In this document: piece after piece, positions 1 to 11,973 of the stretch
How positions within the stretch are numbered: position 1 is the first letter of the stretch
Layout: every line of letters begins with the position of its first letter
Origin: Isoetes taiwanensis
Taxonomy: Eukaryota; Streptophyta; Lycopodiopsida; Isoetales; Isoetaceae
Assembly: GCA_021234155.1 (NCBI GenBank)
Contig: JAJEKV010000001.1
Coordinates: 32,628,177-32,692,176, forward strand
Direction: 5' to 3'
DNA: 64,000 nt
The notes under the pieces: generated by a model
What the model saw: the letters and a program-made list of their open reading frames with translations, nothing else
What the model was told of the DNA's origin: nothing
The model's database searches: none
Program-made: the position numbers and the translations under genes

Positions 1-378
1 TCGATACATCTTGCCGCCCATGGTCGATTTGCTTATAGCAGCGCCCGTGAAGATCCATCCGCCCTATTCCCGGAGCATGCAATTTTCATAAAACCAAAAA
101 ACCCCCTCATTTAAAGAACTCCCCATTTTCAGGAAACACTCAATTTCGGCACGTTAAGGCCTATCCATTGCATTTCAATTTCTTCGAAATAAATAAGGTA
201 AATTGGATATTTTCAAAGATGGGCACTCCCAAGGTATGCGTATCAGGTCCAACCCATGTGTAGTTCACAATGGCTGATAACGGGAGGTATATGTAATGGG
301 ATTTCTTAACACTGGCTTGTATGGAGATTAAAGCCGGCTATGGATGAATAGGGCTTGACACATACAGCCTCACGCCGG
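1..378. other. Upstream region of the DUF212 gene
   Basis: This stretch precedes the first ATG of the DUF212 gene and should hold its promoter and 5' UTR. I see no convincing TATA box at a useful distance, no ORF of note and no repeat. The transcription start cannot be placed from sequence alone. Confidence 0.35.
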
Positions 379-2897
379 ATGGAAGGAGTCACAGTAGCCG
401 CAGACGTTCGTCCAAGCATGGCAGATCACTCGCAATATCCTTCCACCATTTTTTTCAACCAACCTCTCATTGCCGCCTTCATGTCCTTCCTCACGGCTCA
501 AGCGCTCAAAGTCGTGACTACATGGTATTCTTTTTTGTGCTCTTTAACATGAAGTATTCTACCCTATTGTAACGTTTGTAACAAGTTCCAAAATGCAATA
601 CCTACACATAAAAAGGAAACCAGCTTTGGACAGTACTTGAAAATTGGGACCAAGTACAACATGCTCGCATTTCTTATGAACCCTGAGGTCAATTTGCTAG
701 TTACTAGTTTGATTAAGGATTGTCAAAAAGTACAATGTGATCTGTAGCTTGGAGCTTGTGAATATCGAAAAGAGGGTAGTGCAGTTAAAACAATCCGATT
801 ATAAGTGTATATCTAATCAGATGGGGGCTTCTATGATATGTCGGAGCTGGGTTTACATATCTGCAAAATGTGATTGCTGCTTTAGCTATTCAGGATTACA
901 ACGCTGCAGTTCTATCTCTTGCTACCCACCTTCCAGAAACGAGTGGATGGTTCTATTTCCCTTAAAAGCGGATGTTACATTGGGAATATTTATCTTTATT
1001 CTTTCTACAGGTACTTGGGGATCTTGGTGTCATTGGAAGTGGCCTTCGCTACGGGTTCAACAGTGTAGAGATTGGCAAAGTAATACTAAATCGTGTTACA
1101 GTACCTTAGTTCCCGCAATGGTACGCGCCATGCTCGACCGTTGAGAAAAAATCCTTGATTTGCCAGATCTCTGCTGGAACAAGCAGTTGTTTGAAATGCT
1201 TAGGGCCTATTTCTGGTGTCTAGGCTATCCTTAAAGGATGCATCTGCACGGGCAGAGAGTAGAAAAATAAGATACTGTCTCAGGTCAGCTTGACTGCTAT
1301 ACCTGCAGATATTTACTGTTTGCACAAGGAAAGTTGCAGTAGCTATATGCATTGATGTGTATGCACATGTTAGTGTGTCTAGTAGCCAGCCATGTCCTGC
1401 ACTTAATATCACCTATATATTGATTGCTAGTCTACCACATCACACTTTCTAATGTATCTATCTTTAGATATGTAGGTTTAAAGAGAAGCGGTGGGACCTT
1501 AAACGATTTTCTAGCTCGGGTGGGATGCCATCATCTCATGCATCAACTGTAGTTGGACTGGCAGTTGCTATCGGCTTTGCTGACGGAACGGGTGGATCAT
1601 TGTTTGCAATCTCTGTGGTCTTGGCAGCTATTGTAAATTCATTAACCTCTTTGCAATTTGAATGGTATTAGCATGATTTATCATGCAATTTTAGGACATA
1701 TAAGGCAAAGCCATGTTTTTCTGCCAGAGAGACACCACCTTTTGTTTTTCTTATCAATTTTCAACTTCCTCTTCTGCTGGTTAAGTATTTAAGCATTATT
1801 GCTATCTTTCATGTATGTTACTTCTTACGTGTGGTGTAAAGGAATGGAAGTACTTGTAGTTTGTCCTGTGGAAAGATTTCGCACATTATTGATCATTGAT
1901 TGAATATAGGCAATGGTTTAGTATTGCTTTATCCATTTTGCTAAAGCACCTAATATGATCACATTTGCAATGACAACTTTCGCTGTCTATTACAGGTCAT
2001 GTATGATGCATCTGGTGTTAGATTTCACGCAGGGCGTCAAGCAGAGGTTTGTATTGCTGTTCTGTTATAAGTGTTATTAGTTGTGGAATCAGTTAGGATC
2101 ACAAATTATGATAATTGATTTATCTTGGTGTTCTAGGTACTTAATCAAATAGTCGTTGAACTTCCACCTGAGCATCCACTCTCAGATTCTCGACCATTAC
2201 GAGATGCATTGGGCCACACCCCACCTCAGGTACCACTTATGTAGCATTATTTGTTTTACTCAGCTTTCTGATTTATGGTGCATTTTAGAGTGCCACTTAG
2301 ACAAGATACAAAGTTTATATGCTAGTCAGGAATTATTATCATGACTATATTGAGCAGAATCTATCTTTGTTGGCTCTGATACTGTGTTAAAAACTGAAGG
2401 CACCCTTTTTATCCTCATCTGTCCCAGCGTACTTACATTCTCCATTGCCATGAACTAACCAAATATAAATTTGATGTTATAGTTAGCCATTAACTTATCT
2501 CACCTACAAGGCCTTCACTTATACCAACTGCTGTGTCATCACCTGTGCCATGCAGTACAATGTCACAAGCTGGCACGCAGCTTAGTATTGCAATTATAGA
2601 CAAGGTTCTCATATGTTGGGCCAAGGTGTAATGCAGTCTAATTTGGCTCTTGATTGGCTTTAGGTTTCTCACTCTCTTGAAACTTATATTTCTAAGTCTA
2701 TATGCATTTGTTAGAAGGAGAAAATAAGCAGTGATAATCGGATAATTTTGCTCAAATCTTCTAGTCAAGCTGTTTATTTGACGAGTTGCCATTGCTTTTC
2801 ACTGAATTTGATGACGCTTCTATAGGTCGTGGCTGGTGCATTATTGGGCTTCATTATGGCCTATATCCTACATATTTTTTCAATTCTGGCAAACTGA
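379..2897 (+). CDS. DUF212 / acid phosphatase-vanadium haloperoxidase-related membrane protein
   Basis: Five coding exons join in frame to 172 aa: 379-524, 1476-1632, 1996-2046, 2137-2229 and 2826-2897 (TGA). All introns are GT-AG. Exon 1 encodes a hydrophobic segment ending in QALKVVTTW. Exon 2 continues with FKEKRWDLKRFSSSGGMPSSHA, shown here as overlapping pieces: RWDLKRF and the family signature SGGMPSSHA, the PAP2-like phosphatase motif. It is followed by a glycine-rich hydrophobic helix. Exon 3 has VMYDASGVRFHAGRQAE, exon 4 VLNQIV and LGHTPPQ, and exon 5 a final membrane helix (VVAGALLGFIMAYIL). Order and length match the plant DUF212 family, which is about 170 aa. The family is predicted to be a membrane protein related to PAP2-type phosphatases; its substrate and role are unknown. 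The start is uncertain between ATG 379 and ATG 418, because the N-terminus is poorly conserved. Intron 1 (951 bp) holds extra coding-like sequence. No disruption is visible, so the gene is probably functional. Confidence 0.9.
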
Positions 2898-3028
2898 ACA
2901 TAGAATGCTGCCATTTTTTATTAAATTCACATATGGAAGATACAACTCATATTGTACAACATTTTTGTCAGTGTACATATCGCTGTTTCCAAATTGGAAA
3001 TGACTTAAAGTAGCATCTGAAGACTTAA

Positions 3029-4200
3029 GGGTACATTCGCACCCGCGGTTAAGTTAAGTTAAATTATGGCTTTTAACGGAATTTACATTCGCACTACTAG
3101 TTAAGTTAGCATATAGTTAAGAAATTTAGTTAAAAATTAATTTTAACCAAAAACACTAACTTGTCTTCGCCCTTTGTTCAGTCAAGTTAACAAAATTAAT
3201 TAAAATAAACTTCCCCGTTTTTTGTTTTGTATTTGGAATGCAATGGTGTGGAGTAAGATTTCGGTTGTGTATAGTATGGGAAACCGTATATTTTAGGGGC
3301 TTTGAGCAGCTTGTTGCCATTTAGATGTTCTGTGCTGAACGGCCATGCTTGGAAAGAAACATAGAAGCAAATTAAGAAGACTATATGCTCCAATGGTCGC
3401 CTCAGCGGCAGCGGAGCTGCCTCAGCGCCCTTGCCTCGGCGGCAGCGGATCTGTCTCAGCGCCTGGAGCGTGAAAAGAAATCTTGGGCCTGGAGCGGCAT
3501 CGTGGAAACCTGCCTCAGCGGATTTAGGGCTTCTTATGCGGATTTGGGAGTTCTTAGCCAGGAGCAGCGCAGAGCAGAGCGGCGGAGAGCAGAGCAGAAG
3601 CAGGGGCAGGGAGCAGAAGCAGAGGCAGGGGCGACCTTAAGGTGCCAGGCGATGATAAAAATCAGAGCAGGAGCAGGGGCGACCGTGAGACTTCTTACAA
3701 AGCGTTGCAAAGCTTGTTGCAAAGCTTGTTGCGAAGCGTCGATGGATGCCATCTGATTGCTCTGCCGGTCTGCATTGTCTGCATGGTCTGAACGGCAAGC
3801 CATTTTTTTATGGAGACCTTAGGAAATGGCAAGCCAATTTTTTTCCAAAAAGATGCTGGCCGCTGATCTGGCATCGTACCCAGGATATGCTCCAGATCCA
3901 CGGCTCACAAATGAAACCCATAATACTTGTAAAAAACATTTACAAGTAATTAGAAATTAGCACTAAAAGTTAAATCACCCCTAGAGGTCACTTTAAGTTT
4001 AGTTATTGTGCTTAAATTTTTTTATGCCTTTGACTAACTTAACTAGACATGTTTGAAAGTCTAGTTAGCTAGTTAAGTTATTTTTTTTAATAAATTTTTT
4101 AACTAAACAAGTGTGAAATGGTTTTTCGTTAACTTAGCTTTAACTTAATGATAAAAGTTAATTAAACTTAACCATGGGTGCAAAAACACAACAAATGCAC
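3029..4200. mobile_element. TIR DNA element, probably Harbinger-like, with a GC-rich payload
   Basis: The left end (GGGTACATTCGCACCCGCGG, then runs of TTAAGTT) is matched in inverse orientation at the right end. There, sequence around 4165-4190 reads GCACCCATGGTTAAGTT on the - strand. Subterminal blocks also match: ACATTCGCAC near 3085 and its inverse GTGTGAAATG near 4110. TAA flanks both ends (3026-3028 and 4201-4203), which fits the 3-bp target duplication of PIF/Harbinger elements. The right terminus is less exact, with an apparent short insertion. The interior (3385-3800) is much richer in GC and holds Ala/Arg/Gln-rich frames from GCGGCAGCGG- and AGCAGGGGC-type repeats. No transposase is visible, so the element would be non-autonomous. 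It shares its TTAAGTTAA-rich ends with the element at 50968-56259. Confidence 0.6.
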
Positions 4201-5700
4201 TAAAAAGTGAGAATTGGACAAGTTTCCTTGTGTACTCATTTACAAATAAGAATCAGGAAGTATTTCATACATGGTCCTTTGCTAAGTTGCCCGAGGAAAT
4301 TGTTGTGTCACAAAATGGGGATTGATCTTGAAGTCGCAGTTGTGTTGAAGAGGATGTTTTGGTGCTTCTTGAAGTTAATGTCAAATCCTGTCATTAGCGG
4401 CTCCCAGGGATGTGGCGGGCTGCTTTTTGTGACATGGCTCGATGTCATTGCCTACACATTGAACCAGTGGTGATCACCCTTAATTATTGATTAATTTCTC
4501 AGATTGTATTGGAAATTTCTTCTTGCTAAGTTACCGTTAGGATTTTTAGTGTTCTGTAAATAAATGGAATTAGGATAACACGGCCATATATTTGGAAGGA
4601 AAAATTTAAAAGTGGGTTTTTTGCAAAGTCATCATTGGGCATGCTCAAAACATTGTTATAGTAGATCACAATTATTCTGCATTGTAAATCTCATAGAAGA
4701 TAAGTTTAGAAATTAAATGCTGCGTGGCATAGTTTATTTAATATTTATAAAATGGCATATTTAAGTTTTACAAAAAATTCATTGCAACGACCTTACAATC
4801 GCTACATTTATGTTTGGATAAGTGACTTGGCTCAAGTAAAAGCTAAAACTAACAAGTCATAACAAATATTAAGCCTCTATCTAACTCCTCTTATTCGCCT
4901 TATATTATGGCTGATGGCTCCTCTAGTGCACTCCCAGCCGCATGATGCAAGAATATTCCCTCGGATATTCCCTCTAGGAGCATTGCAGCCGTACACGTCA
5001 TTGAGAGATGGGGTCAAACGCTTAGTTGGCCCTATTCTTCAGGCCCCTTGACAACCATTGCAGAAGGAACTAATATTGCATTGACCCCAGATTAGAAGAG
5101 AGCCTCAAATAGGCATCAGACTAAAAATAGAATGAAGTCTAAGATAAGCTTGAGGCTTCTATGAATCGTTTAACTTCTGCCACAAGCAAGGCCGCACTGC
5201 TTCCCTACAATTGCTGCTGCATTCTTCCCTGATGTTCTCCTGCAACACTACAGTGCCTACATTGACTTCGCACTATTGCTTATGACTGTTCCATACCTGG
5301 GAACCCACCATCTGCAAGTAGAATCAAGACACAGAATGAAGATACAGGCTGGGGGATTTGAACCCCCTTCTTCCATTTTCAAAGGCTTCTTCACATATAC
5401 AAAATATTCTGGCTTTCTGTAATGAAACTGAAAAATTAACCTTACGCCCCTACTTAAGAGTTAATTGCCAGGAATCTGAGAGAAACCTAGAATAATCGGC
5501 CTGCATTAAGCTATCATCAGATATGAGCCTATCTTTTAAGTAAAAATGCTCCAAATGCAGAGAACTTCCATAGCACTTTCTGTTGTAGCATTGCGGTCAT
5601 TTACAATTTAGAAGGAGAAATTAGGCCATCATGCATTTCCCTTCTTCTTTTGGTCGTCCCACTATTGAACAATCGGTATAAAACTACTGCCAAGCATCAA
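4201..5700. other. Intergenic, nothing recognised
   Basis: Short unrelated ORFs only. One 88-codon frame at 4207-4473 has no recognisable domain. A tRNA T-arm-like sequence near 5350 stands alone. I see no gene, terminal repeat or tandem array here. Confidence 0.4.
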
Positions 5701-5799
5701 AACGACTTGCATCTGCCCTAGCCGCAACCGCCCTAACCATATCTGCCCTAGCCGCCCTCTGCCTTCAAGACGCCCATAGCCTGCTCGTCGCCATAGCAT

Positions 5800-6210
5800 C
5801 TTCTAACGATGGGCCTTGCATCAAACCATGGAGGCGCCACGCCCGACCCGTCCCAAGCATTTCCTTCAATACAGGAACACAAAAGATTCCTTTATGCTCT
5901 AAAAATATACCCAATTTCATACAATACAAGCGCTCAGGTACGCAACCCCATTTCTATAGACGGCCCCACTCCAATGGAGATCAAATCAGTATGTCGTCGA
6001 CGGTGACTGTTGTTTGACGGTGAAAAGCAATACCGCAGAGAAAATTGGCTATGTTTATATTGTAGTGGCCTAGGACATATAGCGGTGAATTATCTGCCGA
6101 GGCTAAAGCGTCAAGCAGCGTCAAGTAGACCAAGTAAATGCTAGTAGTAAACCTAATTCCAATTCTCCACTTACATCTAGTAGTTCTAGCAGGCCCAACA
6201 ATCCTGCTTG
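5800..6210 (+). pseudogene. Ty3-type retrotransposon gag remnant with damaged zinc knuckle
   Basis: The + frame from about 5809 contains PTPMEI, a motif that precedes the zinc knuckle in many Ty3-type Gag proteins. After an in-frame stop near 6004 it continues with a basic stretch (EKQYRRENWLCLYCSGLGH) and IAVNY. This is a CX2CX4HX4C zinc knuckle whose last cysteine is now tyrosine. The sequence then runs through a Ser/Asn-rich tail to stops near 6210. The zinc knuckle of Gag binds the element's RNA during packaging. The stop, the lost cysteine and the absence of any linked protease or RT mark this as a decayed fragment. No LTR was found on either side. It belongs to a different family from the Copia element that starts about 370 bp downstream. 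Confidence 0.6.
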
Positions 6211-6576
6211 ATCTAGGGATTTTTTTTTCCCTAGGGCATTTTTTGCTTAGGCACTTCGTTCTTTTATCAACAATTAAAGGTTATCAAAATCCAAAAGGGA
6301 CAAAAAAATAAGGATGATAATGAATATACCTAAATAATCTAAAACCACTTCATAGTTGCTTATACCAATTAATGATATATCTTTGTTGTTTCCTCTTCAA
6401 TTATCCATTTCCATGCCCATTTTCTCTATTGGATGCTTGCCTAGTGGCGTGACGTTAAAACTACTATCTATCTATCTTTTCTAAGGGTATGTATTTTCTA
6501 GGGACTATCAAAACAAATATAAATCATTTTGTAATTATTCTTTTTCCTTTTTTTTTTTTGTTCTACGCCGCAATCT

Positions 6577-8509
6577 AGGCTTGTGTCTATCATGAAATCA
6601 ACCATTTTACTGAGTTTAAGGAGATGTGGTCTCATTTGGAGAAGTCTCTTGACAGCAAGGGTATGGCTATCCAAATGCTGATCCAGAACAAAATGAGACA
6701 TGCCCAACTAGGTGACTTCAAATCTGTCACAGCATACCTTACTCAGATGAAGTAATGGCGCTTGGATTACATGGCTGCTGGTGGAGTGTTGTCTGAAAAA
6801 CAGCTGATTCAAGATATCTTGGTTGATCTTTTTCCTTCCTATGATATTATCTCTTCGAAGATCAGGTATAAGGAGAAGATTGATATAGCCAAAGTAACCA
6901 TTGTTGAACATAGGAGATCAGCACGTCTGATGGAGAAACAGGAAAAGTCTAATGGATCATGTAACCTTGCCTTAATGGCAAAGGTCCAGGATCATGTTGA
7001 TCCACACACCTTTCATGAAGCGGCTAGTGATCCGCAGTGGCAGCATGCAATGGAAGAAGAATACTCTCAATTGCTGAAGCAAGGCACATGGGAATTGGTT
7101 GAACTTCCAGCTGATAAGCAAGTTATTGGCTGTAAATGGGTGTTTAAAACCAAATTTCATGCTGATGGGACAGTGTCAAAGCACAAAGCTAGACTTATAG
7201 CCAAGGGTTTTGCGCAGAAAAAAGGCTTAGATTATGATGAAGTCTTTGCTCCCGTAGCCAGAATGTCCACTATTAGATCAGTTATAACTCTTGCTGCGAT
7301 GAAAGGTTGGTTAATGTTTCAAATGGACATTAAGTCTGCTTTTTTGAATGGTGATTTGGAGGAAGAGATTTGTATGACTCAACCTCCAGGATTTGTTGTT
7401 CAAGGGAAGGAGCAGCTGGTTTGTCATTTGAAGAAAAGCATTTATGGCTTAAAGCAGGCTCCAAGATATTGGCATACAAAAATTAATGCTTTCTTTCTTG
7501 AGCAGGGTTCAACAGAAGTGCAGCAGACCCCAATCTTTATTACACATGAAGGCCGAATGTGCATTGTGGTTTTGTATGTTGATGATTTGATCATCACAGG
7601 AGATGCTGATGTGCTGATTTCTACATTGAAGTTGAAGTTATCTTCGTCCTTCGAGATGACTGACCTTGGCCTTATGCATTACTGTTTAGGTGTAGAAGTG
7701 TGGCAACACTTAGATGGCATCTATCTTTCTCAGCAGAAATATATCAAAGAAATGTTGCAGCAGTATCGTATGCAAGATTGCAAGGCTGTGGCAAGTCCTT
7801 TTGATCCAGGCACAAGGCTTGAGCTTGATTTCGATGGTGAGGAGTATGATCCCACACTCTATCGAAGCTTGGTAGGGGCGTTGGTCACTAGACCTGATAT
7901 CTCTTTTGCTGTGGGAGTGCTGAGCAGATTCATGAGCAATCCCAGGCAGTCGCACTGGAAGGCTGCTAAAAGACTGCTGGCATATCTGAAGGGGACTTCA
8001 CAGGAAAGTCTCTTTTATCAGAGGTCCTCTGATTTCCAGCTGAAAGTCTTTGTTGATGCAGATCATGTTAACTGTCATGATAGCAGGAGGTTCACAACAG
8101 GGATGGTCATGTTCATAGGGCCTAACGTGCTGACATGGTTGTCCAAAAGACAGTCTACAGTGTCAATTAGCACCACGGAGACAGAATTCAAAGCACTCAG
8201 TGTTGGGATGCAGGAATTGTTGTGGCTTAAACATTTGTGGACAGATCTGCAGGTACCTCCATCCTGGCTGTTATATTGTGTGACAACACAAGTACCATCC
8301 ATCTTGCCAAGGATGCTAAGTACCACCCAAAGACAAAACACCTTGACACCCACTTGTGTTTTGTCCGTGAGCAGATCCAAATGGGATCTTCTCAACTTGT
8401 TCATTGCTCCTCACAGGATCAGTTTGCTGATGGCTTTACCAAACCATTAGTTGGATCTAAGTTCGTCAATGTGAAGATTGGAGCTGAAGGGAGAGAAGGA
8501 TTACCTTAG
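6577..8509 (+). pseudogene. Copia retrotransposon: gag joined directly to RT-RNase H, no protease or integrase
   Basis: The sequence at 6577-6860 encodes a UBN2-type Copia Gag segment (FKEMWSHLEKSLDSKG, MIQNKMRHAQL in overlap with VTAYLTQM). It has an in-frame TAA at 6753-6755. The same frame runs on from 6762 and passes within about 60 codons into the RVT_2 reverse transcriptase: WQHAMEEEYSQL, GCKWVFKTK, FAPVARMSTIR, MDIKSAFLNGDL, YGLKQAPR, and the catalytic YVDDLI near 7576. RNase H follows (VFVDADHV, TWLSKRQSTVS, STTETEF). A frameshift near 8260 moves the RNase H tail (CDNTSTIHLAKD, KTKHLDTH, FADGFTKPL) to another frame ending at 8509. The usual Copia order is gag-protease-integrase-RT-RNaseH, so the zinc knuckle, protease and whole integrase are missing. 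A purine tract (AAGGGAGAG) and the 3' LTR follow at once. No 5' LTR is visible. The copy is dead but its RT core is well kept. Confidence 0.92.
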
Positions 8510-8555
8510 TTTCAGCTAATTTTCTTCTGCTTAGTCAGCAACATTTAAGGGAGAG

Positions 8556-8872
8556 TGTTGGAATATAAATATGATGACTAAGCATAATGTGCTGAAACAG
8601 CAGTGGTTCAGCACTTAGCACACAGGTGCTGAGAAGGTGCTGAAATGTACAGAAGGCAGCACTTTGTCAGCACTAAGCACCGACCCTAAATCAGTGCCGT
8701 AATTAGTGGACGGTGGTTAAACGGTAGACTACTATTCTTAGTCTCACCGGTTGTATATATTGATTGTACATTATGTACTATGCAATGCTCAGAAGTAGAG
8801 ATTGTAAGGCGTATTTAATTAAAGTGGGTCTCATTCCATTCCCACTTTTTTTCGGAACCCTGTTATTTTACA
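8556..8872 (+). repeat. 3' LTR of the Copia element
   Basis: The LTR starts TGTTGGAATATAAATATG immediately after the polypurine tract AAGGGAGAG and ends TTATTTTACA, a TG...CA structure of 317 bp. It contains several short GTGCTGA-type repeats in its first 120 bp. No second copy is present upstream in the window, so the 5' end of the element was lost. The exact 3' limit rests on the CA dinucleotide alone. Confidence 0.75.
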
Positions 8873-9546
8873 CAAAAAGGAGCATCCCGACCGGAAAACT
8901 ATCCATAATTCGAATTTTTGTCTGTTAGTGTGCATCCAAGCTTTCTTCTAGTTTTCTCGGATAGCGAGTCAAGAACAAGAACAATGCAACTCAAACATAG
9001 GAATTTCATTACAGATTGAAACCAAAGTTCTAGTTGAAAAGTATTCTTAGTTGAATATTTTGGCTCTATTTTCTTAGGTGGGTAGACAAGAGATCACAAA
9101 TTCCAACAAAAATTAAGCAAATTGTTTACTTAATCACCAAAAAATACTAGTTTTGAGATACCTTATATTTATAAATGGGCTCATTACAATATATATTACA
9201 GTGGGTGAAGAGACCATAGTGGTCGTATGGGCACAATGATTACACCCTCTTCACACATGAACCACCTAGTGCGAAGGGCACGTGGAGCTCTCTCCAAGTC
9301 ACGGAGCAACTTACAGACGATAGAAATTTGTATGAGGAGTTCCTTCATGGGCCACGTGCTTGTATGTCCAACTGATGTCACCACCCTCTCCTTTCTTCAA
9401 TGAACTGGTCTTTTCATTGCTCCCAAGCATGTACTATCTAGTCGAGATAAAGGACTGCAAAAGACAAAATCAAGTTAGTCAAGTGATGCTACAGGCAAAA
9501 AGAATAAAATAAAACACAGTTCTTAGGGCCATTTTTCGAAAATACA
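8873..9546. other. Intergenic, nothing recognised
   Basis: No gene, domain or terminal repeat is visible between the Copia LTR and the minisatellite. The sequence is moderately AT-rich. Confidence 0.4.
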
Positions 9547-9551
9547 GGCTT

Positions 9552-9890
9552 GAGTCGAGAAAGGCAGCTCAGAGGGAAAAACACAGGTCAAAAGGCCTTT
9601 CTCGACTCGCGAGTCGAGAAAGGTAGCTCAAAGCGAAAAACACAGGTTTTAGGGGTTAGAAGGCCTTTGAGTCGAGAAAGGCAGATCAAAGCGAAAAACG
9701 TAGGTTTTAGGGGTCAGAAGGCCTTTCTCGAGTCGAGAAAGGCAGCTCAAAGCGAAAAACGCAGGTTTTAGGGGTCAGAAGGCCTTTCTCGACTCGCGAG
9801 TCGAGAAAGGCAGCTCAAAGCGAAAAACGCAGGTTTGAGGGCCTTTCTCGACTCGCGAGTCGAGAAAGGCAGCTCAGAGTAAAAAAAGGC
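9552..9890. repeat. Minisatellite, six units of 58-68 bp with palindromic junctions
   Basis: Units begin GAGTCGAGAAAGGCAG at about 9552, 9611, 9669, 9730, 9798 and 9857 (spacings 59, 58, 61, 68, 59). Each runs through a GCGAAAAACGCAGG-type core and ends GGCCTTTCTCGACTCGC. Where one unit meets the next, the perfect palindrome CTCGACTCGCGAGTCGAG forms. It is complete at three junctions and eroded at the others. The array can be read as an ORF by chance (9550-9771), but the frame is not kept between units. Confidence 0.9.
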
Positions 9891-9899
9891 AATTTCAAG

Positions 9900-10790
9900 G
9901 GCCAGAGATTATTTTTGCAGAGCATCATTTTATCTATCTATCCATCTAATTTTCCACCATAGTTTATTATTCTATCACACCATAGTTTATTGTTTTTCTC
10001 ACAGCACATTAGTACATTAGTATTTAACAATTGTTTTTATACTAGCACGCATTAGTATTAGCACACATTATCAATTTTATACTAGCACACCTTAATTAGC
10101 ACACATTAGTACTTTATACTACCACAATTTCATAATACACGCATTAGCATACTAGCACACGGTCCATACAAAGCAATATATAGTTATATAGTATAGTATA
10201 GCATACTAGCACATGGTCCATGCAAAGCAATATATAGTATAGCCATGCATCATTTCCTTTGAAATAAAGTGAACTAATTTAAAGTATACTATAATCTTGT
10301 ATAAGCCAACTTTTTATCTTAGACATAAGAATTATATGCCTAGCACCTCTAAGGTCAACATAAGGTGTAAAATATGATTATACAAGCACACATATAAACA
10401 CAACCATGCTATCAATTTGCGACAAAAATTTAAATATTTATATGGGCGACACTAATAAAATTATATCCCAATTAATGGTATGTTTGTAATATATTACTGT
10501 AACCAGCTTTTTTTTCCAGCCTGTCCTAGAAATTTAAAATTTGGTACGTACCCCGCTTTTTTTTCCCCATTAACCTTAGAAAAATAACCCATTAACCTTA
10601 GAAAAATAACCCATTGGCCACACTTTATCCGTATTTTTTTTTTCTTACGTAACTCTATTATTCCGCTTTTTTCTCTCAGTATTTGGCTTTTTTTTCTCCC
10701 ACCTCTTAAGTTCGAAATTTGAAATTGAAAAAGGGGGGAGATTTGGTACGTACCTTTTGAGAAGAAGAAATTTGGTACACTTACGAAATC
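9900..10790. other. AT-rich intergenic region with small repeats
   Basis: The region 9960-10250 carries many scattered variants of AGCACACATTAGTA and a near-duplicate of GCATACTAGCACA(T/C)GGTCCAT at about 10145 and 10200. A 23-bp unit containing CCATTAACCTTAGAAAAATA is repeated in tandem at 10567-10613. No gene is seen. Confidence 0.55.
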
Positions 10791-11970
10791 ATGGCTGGCT
10801 ATGGCGAACTCTCAAGATCCTGGCTATGGCATGGAAGCAGAGCTGTGCTATCCAAGAACCATTTCCTTTCATCTGCTGTATTGCATAAGATCTGCGGAGT
10901 CAGAGGCAGAGCCGGATTTCCAAGCTTCATCGGCTGTGGGTTGCTTCCTATCTTCCTATCTACCAACGATTTAAGCGACGGATTTCAAGGTGTCGGGGCG
11001 CCAGACTGCCCCCATAGCCGAGCTCGAGGTAAGATCTTGCATTAATAAAGGTAAGAAAGAAGCCGACATAGCATCTGCAAGATCTGATAGTGGAATCCGA
11101 ACCCCTACAGCCTGCCAGATCTGCTTAAGAGAACTCTGTCGAAACTCCGAATCCCCTGTTTTTCCTCTGTTTGTTGTGAGGGGTTGATATTGTGATAGAG
11201 GAAGATGAAGATACCGGAACTTATGAAGAACGTGTGATGAAGAACATATGAACTTGCCTAGCCACAGCCATGCCAGAATGAGGAAGGAATTGGGCAGGGA
11301 TTGTTGTATGCACCCAATTCCAGATTGCCCCAACACGAGGAGTCGGAGCGCTCGGATGTGCGCGAAGTTTTGCAGCAAATCATGGATAAGCTTTCTCACC
11401 TGCCTGCCGACTCCCTCGACTTGGATGCGCGATGCCTGCCGACTTGGATGCGCGATGCTTCCCATACTTATGGTTCCGCCAAACACATACCAAGGATCTC
11501 TTGGCCGATAAATTCTCCTCCTTCCGTTCCCCTGATCCTGCTTCTGTATGCCCCTCATTTTTCTTGCTTTCTTTGTTTCTTCCTTCCTTTCTTAGGACCA
11601 CTCTCATTTTTTATTTTTTTGGTTAACTCTCAGGTTGCTGACGAAGTTCGTCAGGACGTTCTCCAGAAATCAAACGCTGCTATTCCAACGGATGAACCTA
11701 CTCGTCCCAAATCTCGGCTTTGAACTCAACTCAATTCAATTTCTTAGAACCCTTCTTCGAACTTATTTATGGATAGTCGGCTTGTCAAGACCTGGGCTCT
11801 GCCCGTTCTCGCCTCGTGAGGCGAGTAAACAAATTTAGTTGTCATTATATTTAATAATAATAATTTAGTTTATTAATGCATTTATTAATATTTTTTTATT
11901 AATAAAGCTATAGTTATTAATACTTATATATTTATTCATATTTATTATTATTATAATTATAATAATTATT
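10791..11970. other. Unrecognised region with ORF pieces and a short hairpin
   Basis: ORFs on both strands (for example 10971-11558 on the - strand) overlap heavily, and none shows a domain I know. A stretch near 11400-11460 repeats the words CTGCCGACT and GGATGCGCGATGC. An imperfect hairpin (CTCGCCTC / GAGGCGAG, loop of 2) lies near 11808-11824. From 11840 to 11970 the sequence is very AT-rich (runs of TTAATAATA). It could be a decayed transposon, but no ends are visible. Confidence 0.35.
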
Positions 11971-11973
11971 ATT

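Noticed and set aside
5345-5372. tRNA T-arm / box B-like sequence (GGGGGTTCAAATCCCCC on the - strand)
   Set aside because: No acceptor, D or anticodon arm and no box A at the right distance, so neither a tRNA gene nor a SINE head can be supported.
6762-8450. Copia ORF as an intact functional gene
   Set aside because: It has an upstream in-frame stop, a frameshift within RNase H, and no protease or integrase.
9552-9890. CRISPR-like repeat-spacer array
   Set aside because: The units are contiguous tandem repeats with no unique spacers, in a plant genome.
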